DNA from: Candidatus Competibacteraceae bacterium
Lineage (GTDB): Bacteria > Pseudomonadota > Gammaproteobacteria > Competibacterales > Competibacteraceae
DNA length: 64,000 bases
Assembly: GCA_027492875.1 (NCBI GenBank)
Contig: JAPUDV010000076.1
Coordinates: 1-64,000, forward strand
Reading direction: 5' to 3'
The notes beneath the pieces were generated by a model that saw only the letters and a program-made list of their open reading frames with translations, searched no databases and was not told the origin of the DNA. The position numbers and the translations under genes were made by a program. Positions 51,901-59,469 of this stretch are shown here, one piece after another. The first letter of the stretch is position 1, and every line of letters begins with the position of its first letter.

Positions 51901-53811
51901 GAAAATAAAGAAATTACATCAAAATTTGATGATAATGTCTTAGAAATTTTGAGTTCTCTTGCCGAAGATTTTTGTTATCACTCCTCTTTAGAAAAGATAT
52001 ACACATTATCAGATCAATATAAAATATTAGAATTAGGTTTTGGTGCGTTATGGCTTCTCGATTATAGAAATATGAATGTTGTACTCAGACAAGTCTATAA
52101 TGAAAAAATTAGTGGGATAGAAATTTTATCAAAAAATGATATTCTAATTTGGGAAGATAAATATGTTCGGATATTGCATATTTCATCTAATTTGCCATTA
52201 GTAGAATACCAGGAAATAGGAAAATATATATCTCAAGATGACGATAAAAGAACAGCAACAAATGTAAAGCGACACTTTGCGGAAGAGCAAAATGTTAAAC
52301 TATTAGAAAATAATCGTGTGCTATCTTGGGACTATGCCACTATGGGTATTTGGGACAGTGACACGGGAAAAAATATTTCAGTATACCTTTTTAATCCAAC
52401 CTCTGATGATGTACTTTCAATATTAGATGTTGAAGTACTAAATAACAGACTATTTCTATTGCAATCTGGTGGTGGTTACTATTTGTTCAATGACAACAGC
52501 TTTTATGAAATAATGGCAACAAATTTTATTCAACTTCCCGATCAAAACTTTGCTTGCATTTATTTTAATAATCAAATAGCAATACGTTGCGGAAGAAGCG
52601 GTAAAATTATAAATCAACTAAAGGGGCACCTAAAACGAATAAATGATATAAAGTTGCTGCCTAACGAACAAATTCTTTCATGGTCAGAAGACTGCACATT
52701 ACGTCTATGGGATTTTACAACCGGTGAGTGCATAAAAGTAATGCAAGGTCATATAGATACTATTAATGGAGTCCATATAGTATCAAACGAGCGTATTGTT
52801 TCATGGTCAGAAGATCGCACATTGCGTCTATGGGATTCTACCACTGGCGAATGTATAAGAGTTATGCGAGGTCATAAAAGTGCTATTACAGGAGTACATC
52901 TATCAGATGAATATATTTTCTCTTGGTCCGGGTCTGAAGATATTTGGTGTTTATGGGATGTGATTACCGGGCAATTCACAAACAGCATAAATGTTATGGA
53001 TAAACATATTGATATTATTATAAAAACATATCTTTTACCAAATGAATTTATTCTGTCAATTTCGAAAGATGGAGTTCTCTGTTTGTGGAGCATTAAAAGT
53101 TGTGATTTTATTGAAAATATAGTAGTTAAAGGGAATGATATACACAATGTTATTGAATTAACTAATGGTAATTTTTTGGTTTCAATAAAAAATTTAGAGT
53201 GTTATGAGTCATTAAGTAATACTGAATTATGTATTATTAGCAAAACAGAAAAAAGATTTACTGCTACAATTCCAAGCTACTACGATCAAAAAATTGAAAC
53301 ATTAGATGATGGCAACTTCATTCTTTGGTCTAATTATAGATCTAGCTTTAGTTCAAAGATTGTAAATGGATTTACGGGGAAAATTATTAGTACTCTGGCT
53401 GATAAAGAAAATTATATAGAAAAAATTTATATTGAAGATAACAATATTCTTGTCCTCATCAATAATGAGCATTTCTGGACCGTAAAATTTTTTTATTGTG
53501 ATGAAAATTATATAGAAAATGAAGAAAAACGCATCTTAGTATATAAAGATGATTATTATATATGTAATGAACTTTTTTATTCTTTATTTGGTGTTAAAAT
53601 GATAAATCACGAATCAAATGATAGAGCAGTTAAAATAGTTGAGTTCAGTATCTATTGGCACGCAGACTGCGTAATTAAATACAATATTATGTCCGATGAC
53701 GGAACCTATATCGTCTCCACCGCCGATGGGCGAATCGTTTGTCTCAAGCTCTATCGAGGGGCAAGCCGCATCACCATTGATGAACTTGCAGATGATTACG
53801 ATCAATCATAG
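48919..53811 (+). CDS. STAND ATPase with N-terminal HEPN-like motif and AT-rich WD40 sensor region
   Basis: 1630 residues from ATG 48919. The N-terminal 270 residues contain RNRLAH (Arg129 to His134), the Rx4H spacing of HEPN RNases, in a helical context. The NTPase core has GTAGIGKSS (Lys341) and LDGLDE (residues 425-430), followed by winged-helix-like and helical parts. WD40-type repeats start near residue 820 (IFEGHADTVNGALELSDGRILSWSEDCTLRIWD). From about 51580 to 53690 the reading frame is strikingly AT-rich, while the start and the last 100 bases are GC-rich. STAND proteins with WD40 repeats sense invaders in bacteria; a TATAAT box at 48879 may drive it. Confidence 0.8.
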   Translation: MSIVDLLDRLPSPVAFPLQSYLEESHPHLKLWAICDSVELLLRLLVFVGIADLAGQDGKPPQALRAKLREPIERPTFGGWWGMAEAVTEALERQPDSLVPELAPWVRNTLAPLLKSGGHHAENSLLALRNRLAHGGGVTRALAEKLLAVWREPFEQAMQTIAWLGELTLVVPGLHGYSCLRGPTPEGVPYTPGNLATVAEALARADAVAVVRGDRALPLWPLLLYGPPGNPYDDHPSGESVPQVYVRQGDIRLQYTPLGAEVCHSEAGDAALARFQELFHMDRAPSPTRQARFQVRDFRDRIRSLADRLVGRTVELATLRGVLEATAEGVIWVAGTAGIGKSSLLARIAQDYLEAPPSHMWVLPYWFDAGDARCQREMFLRFAIERLRDWLCVAPPDAGQDPPKPLIQLRTLLQQGHGQRVVFILDGLDEITSRDRHFARDIPLSLRLPGVVWLCAGRPEQGLSEQFNPEIAHHPFPNGLPPMREGDIREMLLNNLTGELCKRLIGHDQERGEQVKNPFIDKVAKAAHGLPLYVRYVINDIWAGRYRLLDAGERLPPSLNAYHEEHLRRCSVSSLHQVLTPIVALLAVMYEEPTVDILAALLRQRTLIPAGERGLALVQEGLNALESMIKRKRDEDGQIYYALHHHSLRQHIQNSPPTRQAVETAREFLGDAALQVKPDAAAHYLYRYGIDHLVEEEMGRHQDALRLLTRFDYLMARFHILQDTPVAADLRIDWQTYLETGGVLDDEARIWQAFFRENEHILRRGDEDWPAYKILLQLAIEHADDSPITQQAEAWLAQPGNCDWVWLRNPCRPEHVPFNPVVQIFEGHADTVNGALELSDGRILSWSEDCTLRIWDRDDSSRFIELKGHTRAVTGAKELPDNRIISCSKDGTLRFWDSTTGYLLEELYLNENELSGVDILPNGKIIFYTNKYLLKLIDIDGKIISLNKSSEHIHNFNVLPDNTIVSWNYQQYYCWNGETGEQVSRDENMLKNIRENKEITSKFDDNVLEILSSLAEDFCYHSSLEKIYTLSDQYKILELGFGALWLLDYRNMNVVLRQVYNEKISGIEILSKNDILIWEDKYVRILHISSNLPLVEYQEIGKYISQDDDKRTATNVKRHFAEEQNVKLLENNRVLSWDYATMGIWDSDTGKNISVYLFNPTSDDVLSILDVEVLNNRLFLLQSGGGYYLFNDNSFYEIMATNFIQLPDQNFACIYFNNQIAIRCGRSGKIINQLKGHLKRINDIKLLPNEQILSWSEDCTLRLWDFTTGECIKVMQGHIDTINGVHIVSNERIVSWSEDRTLRLWDSTTGECIRVMRGHKSAITGVHLSDEYIFSWSGSEDIWCLWDVITGQFTNSINVMDKHIDIIIKTYLLPNEFILSISKDGVLCLWSIKSCDFIENIVVKGNDIHNVIELTNGNFLVSIKNLECYESLSNTELCIISKTEKRFTATIPSYYDQKIETLDDGNFILWSNYRSSFSSKIVNGFTGKIISTLADKENYIEKIYIEDNNILVLINNEHFWTVKFFYCDENYIENEEKRILVYKDDYYICNELFYSLFGVKMINHESNDRAVKIVEFSIYWHADCVIKYNIMSDDGTYIVSTADGRIVCLKLYRGASRITIDELADDYDQS

Positions 53812-53856
53812 TAGCTATTGATTTATTTGATCTTTCACAAAAAATCATCGATTTTT

Positions 53857-53884
53857 TAAAAATTCCCCCTCGTCCCTCGTTGAT
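53857..53884 (+). promoter_or_regulatory. Shared ECF-like promoter motif C
   Basis: TAAAAAT (53857-53863), 14 bases, CGTTGAT (53878-53884), then AGAGAGC as after motif B. It stands 37 bases before the start of the four-gene operon. Confidence 0.45.
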
Positions 53885-53921
53885 GTTGTAGAGAGCAAAA
53901 CCAACACCGAGGCCCACGCTC

Positions 53922-54158
53922 ATGTACAAATGGATCAAGCTAGCGATTGACCTACTATTTCTCCTGATCAGTGGAACGATCCTGACTTATCTTTACCTGC
54001 TGAATCAGTCACGCCCGATCGACGGCCCCAACAAGATGCTGTCGGCGACGCCATCCATCGTGCAGGTCAAGCAGAATGCCGGGCCGCCAACGTCGGGCAC
54101 GATTGCCGCAGACCTTCTCGTCAACATTCCGCTTCTCATGGAGATCGAGCTTGATTGA
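53922..54158 (+). CDS. Small single-pass membrane protein
   Basis: 78 residues. One clear membrane helix (LAIDLLFLLISGTILTYLYLL, about residues 7-27) follows a short basic start, and a soluble tail of about 45 residues carries no motif. First gene of a four-gene operon; the next start codon (TTG 54151) lies inside its end. Small membrane proteins of this kind often act as effectors or anchors in defence operons, which is inference here. Confidence 0.65.
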   Translation: MYKWIKLAIDLLFLLISGTILTYLYLLNQSRPIDGPNKMLSATPSIVQVKQNAGPPTSGTIAADLLVNIPLLMEIELD

Positions 54159-54876
54159 TCGCGCCACGCTGCAACAGGTGATCGAACGCGCCGAGCGGAT
54201 TTTTCTAACGCCACGACCACAGTATGCTTGGCAGGGGATCGTCACCGGGGTCGAGGTTAGCGATTCTCGCGGCGGCACACAAAAGCTCGCCGCCGTCAGT
54301 CAGAATACTTGGCGCGGTTTTCACAAGATCAACAAGGAATTCCCCGGCGCCGCCGAGGGGTTTCGCGGCTATTGGCTCGAAAATGGGGTGCGGTTTCTGC
54401 GCGAACTGGGCGACGTCGGGTCTGAAACGGATCTGGATGCGCTGGTGGATCGGGTTGGAGAAGCCGTGAAAGCCCGACTGACCAACATCCGGCCCACGAT
54501 GCTGCGTTCGTACAACAAAATCCGCAAGCCATTGGACTTGTACGTCGAACATGGAGTAGCGATGGCCGGCGAACTGGCCGAAGTCCGGTCGCGGTTGGTG
54601 CCCTGGTTGCGCCTGCCGCTGGACAGCCAAATGTTCCAGTTGCCGGACCTGTTCTCCGATGGGGATTTGCGGCGACTGCATCTATCCCGGCAATCGACCT
54701 ACCGGGAGGTCGATTCCATCGATCAGTATCACGCCCTGCAACTACTCGTGAAGAATCGCACCCGCGAATTCAGTGCGCTGGCCGGTCTGCCCTTCCACCC
54801 CATTTACTTCGATTTGTGGTGGAACGACCGTCATCGCCGTTCGGGCGGCAACCTGTTTGAGGTGAATCTTGGTTAG
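54151..54876 (+). CDS. Hypothetical protein of the four-gene operon
   Basis: 241 residues from TTG 54151, which has GGAG 7 bases upstream and overlaps the previous gene by 8 bases; no ATG fits. Mostly helical: RATLQQVIERAERIFLTP, WRGFHKINKEFPGAAEGFRGYWLENGVRFLREL, ARLTNIRPTMLRSYNKIRKPLDLYV. The C-terminal part (FHPIYFDLWWNDRHRRSGGNLFEVNLG) looks like a compact cap. No catalytic motif or family recognised. Confidence 0.6.
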   Translation: MIDRATLQQVIERAERIFLTPRPQYAWQGIVTGVEVSDSRGGTQKLAAVSQNTWRGFHKINKEFPGAAEGFRGYWLENGVRFLRELGDVGSETDLDALVDRVGEAVKARLTNIRPTMLRSYNKIRKPLDLYVEHGVAMAGELAEVRSRLVPWLRLPLDSQMFQLPDLFSDGDLRRLHLSRQSTYREVDSIDQYHALQLLVKNRTREFSALAGLPFHPIYFDLWWNDRHRRSGGNLFEVNLG

Positions 54877-54909
54877 CATTCAAAGCGTGGCAACGTGGAG
54901 ACCGCGGGC

Positions 54910-55788
54910 ATGAGCGACTGGCTGGCCGTCGGCGATGAAACCGGCAACTGGGACGAACTGCACAACCCCGGCGCGTTTCTGGGCGTGGCACTGGTCATGG
55001 GCCGCATCGAGGACTGGCGAGAGGCATTGGCAGAGAAGCTCGGCGACCAGCGAATCCAGGAACGACTGCAAGCACCGCCCCGGCATCTGCCTTCCGAGTT
55101 CCGAAAACCCGGCGGCCATCACTTATTCGACACGCTCAACTGCTGGAAAGCCCAAAAACTTGAGGGGGACTGGTCCCTGGCCGAGCCTGGGAACGATCCA
55201 CTGCGCCAAGAGGTATTTGCCACCCTGCGCTGGCTGGCCGAACATCCCAACCTCGCCACTTTGGGGCTCTGGCTCAAGGGTACGGACATGCGGCGGGACC
55301 TGTTTCGCAGCGGCGATCCGGCCGTGGCACTGGGTCGGGCCTACGGTTTGCTGGCCGCCCTCACGCTGCCGTTCCTCAACCCATCAGATCGCTTGCTGGT
55401 ACACCCGGGCTTGCGGTCCGAGGCCGCGTACTCCCCCGCGAAGCAGCGGGCCGCTGTCGCCAAAGATCAAAAAAATGCCGATTCCCGCTCGCACGGCGAC
55501 ACGCGCAGTACTATTTCGGTGTTGGTCGAGGAAGGACAGCGCCACCGCGATGCCTGGCGTGGCGGTGCCATCGCCGTTCTTGAAGCGGGCACGCTGGATC
55601 ATCTGCGAGGACTGTGCGAGCCGTTGCAACAAGCCTGGCTGCCCAACGCCGTCCTCAACGCCATGGCCGATCTGGGCGCGGGCCTGCTACGCCTGTCCTG
55701 CCAGCCGGGAACCGCGCGGTTTAGCCTGTGCCGTGATTCCTCCTGGAATAACGCGGTGTTTCATTCGCTCGAGGAGATTACCTCATGA
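54910..55788 (+). CDS. Possible RNase H-fold (DUF3800-like) protein
   Basis: 292 residues from ATG 54910 (GTG 54895 is an alternative). It begins with WLAVGDETGNWDELHNPGAFLGVALVMG, like the first strand of DUF3800 proteins with its Asp-Glu pair, and has HHLFDTLNCWK and DRLLVHPGLRSEAAY where further acidic or basic active-site residues could lie. DUF3800 proteins are RNase H-like and occur in defence contexts. The match is by pattern and weak beyond the first strand. The stop overlaps the next start (ATGA). Confidence 0.4.
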   Translation: MSDWLAVGDETGNWDELHNPGAFLGVALVMGRIEDWREALAEKLGDQRIQERLQAPPRHLPSEFRKPGGHHLFDTLNCWKAQKLEGDWSLAEPGNDPLRQEVFATLRWLAEHPNLATLGLWLKGTDMRRDLFRSGDPAVALGRAYGLLAALTLPFLNPSDRLLVHPGLRSEAAYSPAKQRAAVAKDQKNADSRSHGDTRSTISVLVEEGQRHRDAWRGGAIAVLEAGTLDHLRGLCEPLQQAWLPNAVLNAMADLGAGLLRLSCQPGTARFSLCRDSSWNNAVFHSLEEITS

Positions 55789-57587
55789 AATGGCGCATCG
55801 ACCGCACCCTGCACGCGCCGGCGTCCGCGTTGCCGGTCGGGAAACGCACTTGGCCCTGCGTGCTCGCACTGGGGAGCCCGCGGTTCGCGCTGCAACCGGC
55901 TTCGGCCGAAGACGACCTCTCGCGCACCCTCGGAGATCTGCTCGGTGAGGCGGCTTTTTCGGTGCGCTGGGCCTCCGAGCCAGCGTGGGAGGATCGCCCG
56001 CCGCCGCCTTGGCGCGGCTATCTGACCGACGCGGATCCGACGGCGATGGTCGGTGCCCATCTCGGCTACGGCGAAATCGCCTTGACCCTGCGGCTGTTGC
56101 CACTCAGCGAGTGGCGGCGACGGCAACCCCTGGATGGGACCGAGATCGGCGCGGCACTGCAAGCCGGTGGTCCCCTGCCACAGCGGCTGCGTGAGGCCTT
56201 CGCCTTCGCTCTGTTCGAACCCAACGGTCCCTGGGATCCCGATGACGAATTGCTGATGGGTTGGACCCAGGCGGTGCGCGCCACCCTGCATCAGCGTCGG
56301 TCATTCACGCAGGTTCTACGCCCGGCCTCCCGCTGGCTGGCATGGGGCTATCGTCTGCTGGAGGTCGTTTCAAACTTGCGCGCCACGCGCCCCACCTTCA
56401 CCGAAATCGAGACCGACTGGCAAGCGTTGCAACCCCCGGGCGATGAATCGTTGCCCCACATGTTCGCCGTGGTGTACTGGGGAGAAGGCGCTTACCGGCT
56501 GCTCGAATGTGGAGATACTGCCGGGGCGGCCGACGCTCTGGACCGGCAGACCACCGCCGCTCAAGCCCTGATCGCGGTGCTGCCCGATTTGGCGGACACC
56601 TTGGACGGCGGCCTGTGGCGGCATCACTTGGGGCAACTGGCCTACTACCGGGGCGACTTCCCGGAGGCGCTGCGCCAGTTTCAGCAGGAATGGCGGCTGC
56701 AGGCCCAGCGCCCGCTGACCAGCCTCCGGGGGCGGTTGCAGCGCAGCTTGGGCAACGTGCTGACCGACCTGGGTCTGCTGGCCAGCGCCCGGCGGCTGAC
56801 CGAGGCTGGTCTGGCCCAACAGCGGGTCCGCGACGACCCGGAACTGTTCAAGACCTTGGGCCGGCTCGCTGAAATCCGGTTGCGGCAGGGGGACTACCCC
56901 ACGGCCCGCGCCGCCTACGAGGAATCTTGGCAGCGGCAGCAGCCGGATCAGCGCGAAGGGCGCACCGCCGTCTATCTCGGTCATCTGGCCCTGCTGGAAG
57001 AGTACCCGGACGAGGCCGACACTTGGTACCAGAAGGCGGAACAGGCCGACCGAGCGCGGGGGATCGTGTTCAATCCCTATCTGGTGATGGGCCGCATCGC
57101 CCTAGCCTGGCGGCGGGGCGACCGGAGCGAGATTCAGCGGTTGTGGGACTTTCACCAAAACGAATTGGACGCCCTGCGTGACGAAAAGGTGCTACCGGCG
57201 GCGGTGGCGGCCTTGACCGTTGCGCTGGACACCGGCAATCCCAAATTGGCTGGCCAGTACGTCGAACGCCTGTTGAAGAACCAGTACCTGTTGGAAGCCC
57301 TCTACTCGCTGGCGCGCTGCGTGGCCATTCCCAGTGCGGTGGCGTCCTGGTTGCAACAGATCGCCGCTAGCCTTCGGGCATGGCAGGCCGCCCTGGACGA
57401 AGCCGCTCGCGACATCGGCGACCTGAACCCGGACGAGGACGGCGCGCCCGGTCAGGTGGTGGCGCGGATCGAGCAGGCGCAGGCGGCCGATGACTGGCAA
57501 CCGCTGGCGACCGATCTGGCACGGGCGTTTCCGATGAACCTGCTGGACGTTCCGGACAATCCGGCCGATCGCCCGTCCGGTCGGTAA
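55785..57587 (+). CDS. TPR-repeat protein
   Basis: 600 residues. The N-terminal 230 residues are mixed (FALQPASAEDDLSRTLGDLLGE..., GEIALTLRLLPLSEW). Residues 230-480 form TPR-like helix pairs: AVVYWGEGAYRLLECGDTAGAADAL, HLGQLAYYRGDFPEALRQFQQEW, LGRLAEIRLRQGDYPTARAAYEESW, LALLEEYPDEADTWYQKAEQA. Its C-terminal part is helical. TPR proteins bind peptides or partner proteins, so it may be the sensor or adaptor of the operon. Last gene of the four; the sequence then turns into debris. Confidence 0.75.
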   Translation: MKWRIDRTLHAPASALPVGKRTWPCVLALGSPRFALQPASAEDDLSRTLGDLLGEAAFSVRWASEPAWEDRPPPPWRGYLTDADPTAMVGAHLGYGEIALTLRLLPLSEWRRRQPLDGTEIGAALQAGGPLPQRLREAFAFALFEPNGPWDPDDELLMGWTQAVRATLHQRRSFTQVLRPASRWLAWGYRLLEVVSNLRATRPTFTEIETDWQALQPPGDESLPHMFAVVYWGEGAYRLLECGDTAGAADALDRQTTAAQALIAVLPDLADTLDGGLWRHHLGQLAYYRGDFPEALRQFQQEWRLQAQRPLTSLRGRLQRSLGNVLTDLGLLASARRLTEAGLAQQRVRDDPELFKTLGRLAEIRLRQGDYPTARAAYEESWQRQQPDQREGRTAVYLGHLALLEEYPDEADTWYQKAEQADRARGIVFNPYLVMGRIALAWRRGDRSEIQRLWDFHQNELDALRDEKVLPAAVAALTVALDTGNPKLAGQYVERLLKNQYLLEALYSLARCVAIPSAVASWLQQIAASLRAWQAALDEAARDIGDLNPDEDGAPGQVVARIEQAQAADDWQPLATDLARAFPMNLLDVPDNPADRPSGR

Positions 57588-57828
57588 ACGCGCGCGGCAC
57601 GGAGGGATGCAATCGGTCTGGTAGGCAATCCGCTCCAGGGTCGCTCGGGGATTTCAAGACCGGGGGATCGGCTTCGGCGCGGCCGCCCGGTCATCGACGG
57701 GGCGTCGGATAATCCGACCGAAGTTTTCTTCCCTGCGCTGCTCGATTCCCAACCATGCCATCTCCTTGCCGCGTCCTATGATGATCGCCACTCCCGCTGA
57801 TGCACAGCGTGCGAGGAGAGAATCGACC

Positions 57829-58041
57829 TCAATACCGCACGGCGAAGCTGGCGCTTTCCCGATAGTGCAGCGTGCGCTTGTCGTACATCTTGGTGGTGGC
57901 GATATGCCGGTGCCCGACGGAGGCCTGCACCGCCTCGATCGGGCACTTGCGATCCAGGGCCTCGGTGATGAAGGTGGCGCGGGCGCTGTGCGGGGTAACC
58001 CCGAGCGGCAATCCGGCGTCCCGCGCATGACGGTGAAACAA
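57829..58041 (-). pseudogene. C-terminal stump of a tyrosine recombinase
   Basis: About 70 residues remain: TPHSARATFITEALD holds the HxxR motif, VGHRHIATTKMYDKR the second His and the nucleophilic Tyr. The 5' side ends exactly where the left inverted repeat of the Tn3-family element begins (58042), so the insertion removed the N-terminal part. This was probably the integrase of an earlier element. Confidence 0.85.
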
Positions 58042-58085
58042 CTTGGCTATCTAAGCCCATCCCCTCGAAAAGGTAAAAATTAGCT
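58042..58085 (+). repeat. Left terminal inverted repeat of the Tn3-family element
   Basis: 44 bases, outermost CTTGGCTATCTAAGCCCA, inner end AAAAATTAGCT. Beyond it a further GCTAAT is also shared with the right end. Confidence 0.88.
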
Positions 58086-58147
58086 CTTGCTAATATTCCA
58101 GGTGCCTCTCTGGCCCTCCGGAATCCAGAGATCGGAGTCTCTGGAGA

Positions 58148-58696
58148 CTACTCCTTGCCCAGCAGCTCCCCTTGGATCGGTTGACTCTCGATCAAGTTCG
58201 GCTCCCTTCTCAACTCGCCTTCGATGATCGAGGACAGGAGACCGTAACTGACTTTCCATCGCATCGCGCCGACCAGCACACCCGCTGTTTTCGGGTCCAG
58301 TTTGATCACCTCGCCGAATTGCTCGTTGCCCTTGCGATCCTTGAAGGCCACTTTGTCGCCAACCTTCAGGCTGTTTCGGTCGAACTTGCCGCTCGAATTC
58401 GAGATCGCGACATCAGCGCGATCAAGGTTGATGAGGTAAAAGGGGATGTTCCAGAGTTCCCCGTCGTGACGATTCTTGACCAAGACCTTCGTCCTTTTCA
58501 GCTCGACAATGGCCGCCTCGATCAGTCGGTTCTCATCCGCCTCGAAGTACTCGATATCCTGCCCCACCCTCAACGAATTCTTGATCTGCCTGGTTCTGGC
58601 GGGATCTTCCAGACTGCGGCGAATGGCTTGCTGCAGGCGATAGAGCTCGAACAGGGAAGCCCTGTTCAGCGCTTCGAGGATCTGGGAATAGTTCAT
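58148..58696 (-). CDS. Passenger gene of the Tn3-family element, hypothetical
   Basis: 182 residues. The N-terminal half is helical (YSQILEALNRASLFELYRLQQAIRRSL) and the centre is beta-rich with a KOW/SH3-like segment (LKVGDKVAFKDRKGNEQFGEVIKLDPKTAGVLVG). Its ATG overlaps the resolvase stop (ATGA), so it is co-translated. The fold suggests nucleic-acid or ribosome contact, with no direct proof. It may be an accessory transposition gene instead of cargo. Confidence 0.6.
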   Translation of the reverse strand: MNYSQILEALNRASLFELYRLQQAIRRSLEDPARTRQIKNSLRVGQDIEYFEADENRLIEAAIVELKRTKVLVKNRHDGELWNIPFYLINLDRADVAISNSSGKFDRNSLKVGDKVAFKDRKGNEQFGEVIKLDPKTAGVLVGAMRWKVSYGLLSSIIEGELRREPNLIESQPIQGELLGKE

Positions 58697-59301
58697 GCGA
58701 TGCGCTCGCTCCCACCGGCATGGGCCTTCTTGTGCTTGGCCAGGTAAGAGAAGAAAGTCCGTCGTCCGACGCCGGCAACCGCGCAGGCCTCGGCGGCGGT
58801 CTTCCCCGAGTTCTCATACAGGATTCTGGCGTTCTCGAGCTTTTTCGCATCGGTCCGCGGTCGCCCGCCGGTCTTTCCTCGGGCCCTCGCCGAGGCGCGA
58901 CCCGCTGCAGCTCGCTCGGCGCGCAGTTCCCGCTCCATCTGGTGGATGGCACCCATCATCGACAGGAAGCAGCGCCCCGTGGCGCTTGCAGTATCGATGC
59001 GCTCGCGCAATGACACCCAATCGATCCGGCGTTGCTGGAGTGTCTTGGCCGTTTCCAGCAGATCCAGCAGCGAGCGCGTCATGCGGCTGAGCTCGGTGAC
59101 CACCAGGGTATCGCCGGAACGCAGGTAAGCCATCATCTGTTCCCAGCCGGGCCGGTCTAACCGCGATCCGGTCATCCGGTCGGTAAAGATCTTCTCGCAA
59201 CCGGCCTCGCGCAGCGCATCCATCTGCGAGTCGAGATTCTGACCCTGGCTGCTGACACGGGCGTAACCGATTCGATTTGCTGATGGTGTCGTGGTGGGCA
59301 A
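58693..59301 (-). CDS. tnpR: Serine recombinase (Tn3 resolvase)
   Basis: 202 residues. The catalytic domain has GYARVSSQGQNLDSQMDAL with the nucleophilic Ser, DRMTGSRLDRPGWEQMMAYLRSGDTLVVTELSRMTRSLLDLL, and the long E helix (MGAIHQMERELRAERAAAGRASARARG). A C-terminal helix-turn-helix (AAEACAVAGVGRRTFFSYLAKHK) binds res. It resolves cointegrates formed by the transposase. It is transcribed divergently from tnpA across the res region. Confidence 0.93.
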   Translation of the reverse strand: MPTTTPSANRIGYARVSSQGQNLDSQMDALREAGCEKIFTDRMTGSRLDRPGWEQMMAYLRSGDTLVVTELSRMTRSLLDLLETAKTLQQRRIDWVSLRERIDTASATGRCFLSMMGAIHQMERELRAERAAAGRASARARGKTGGRPRTDAKKLENARILYENSGKTAAEACAVAGVGRRTFFSYLAKHKKAHAGGSERIA

Positions 59302-59469
59302 GGTGCTGGCCCGGATGGTGCAAAAAACTGTCGTGCCTGTAGTATAAATGCACGATGATTACAGCAACAGTTTTTGCACTGATCCAGACGGGAGAAGACG
59401 CGCGCTCGGACGGCATGGAGCCGCCGTGCAAGAAGTGTACTTTCTGCACTCCCTGAGCCTCGCCGTCCG
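59302..59469. promoter_or_regulatory. res-like site and divergent promoters of tnpR and tnpA
   Basis: TGCAAAAAACTGT (59319-59331) and ACAGTTTTTGCA (59367-59378) form an inverted repeat, and the segment is AT-rich compared with the flanks. In Tn3 elements this divergent space holds the resolvase binding subsites and both promoters. Confidence 0.7.
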
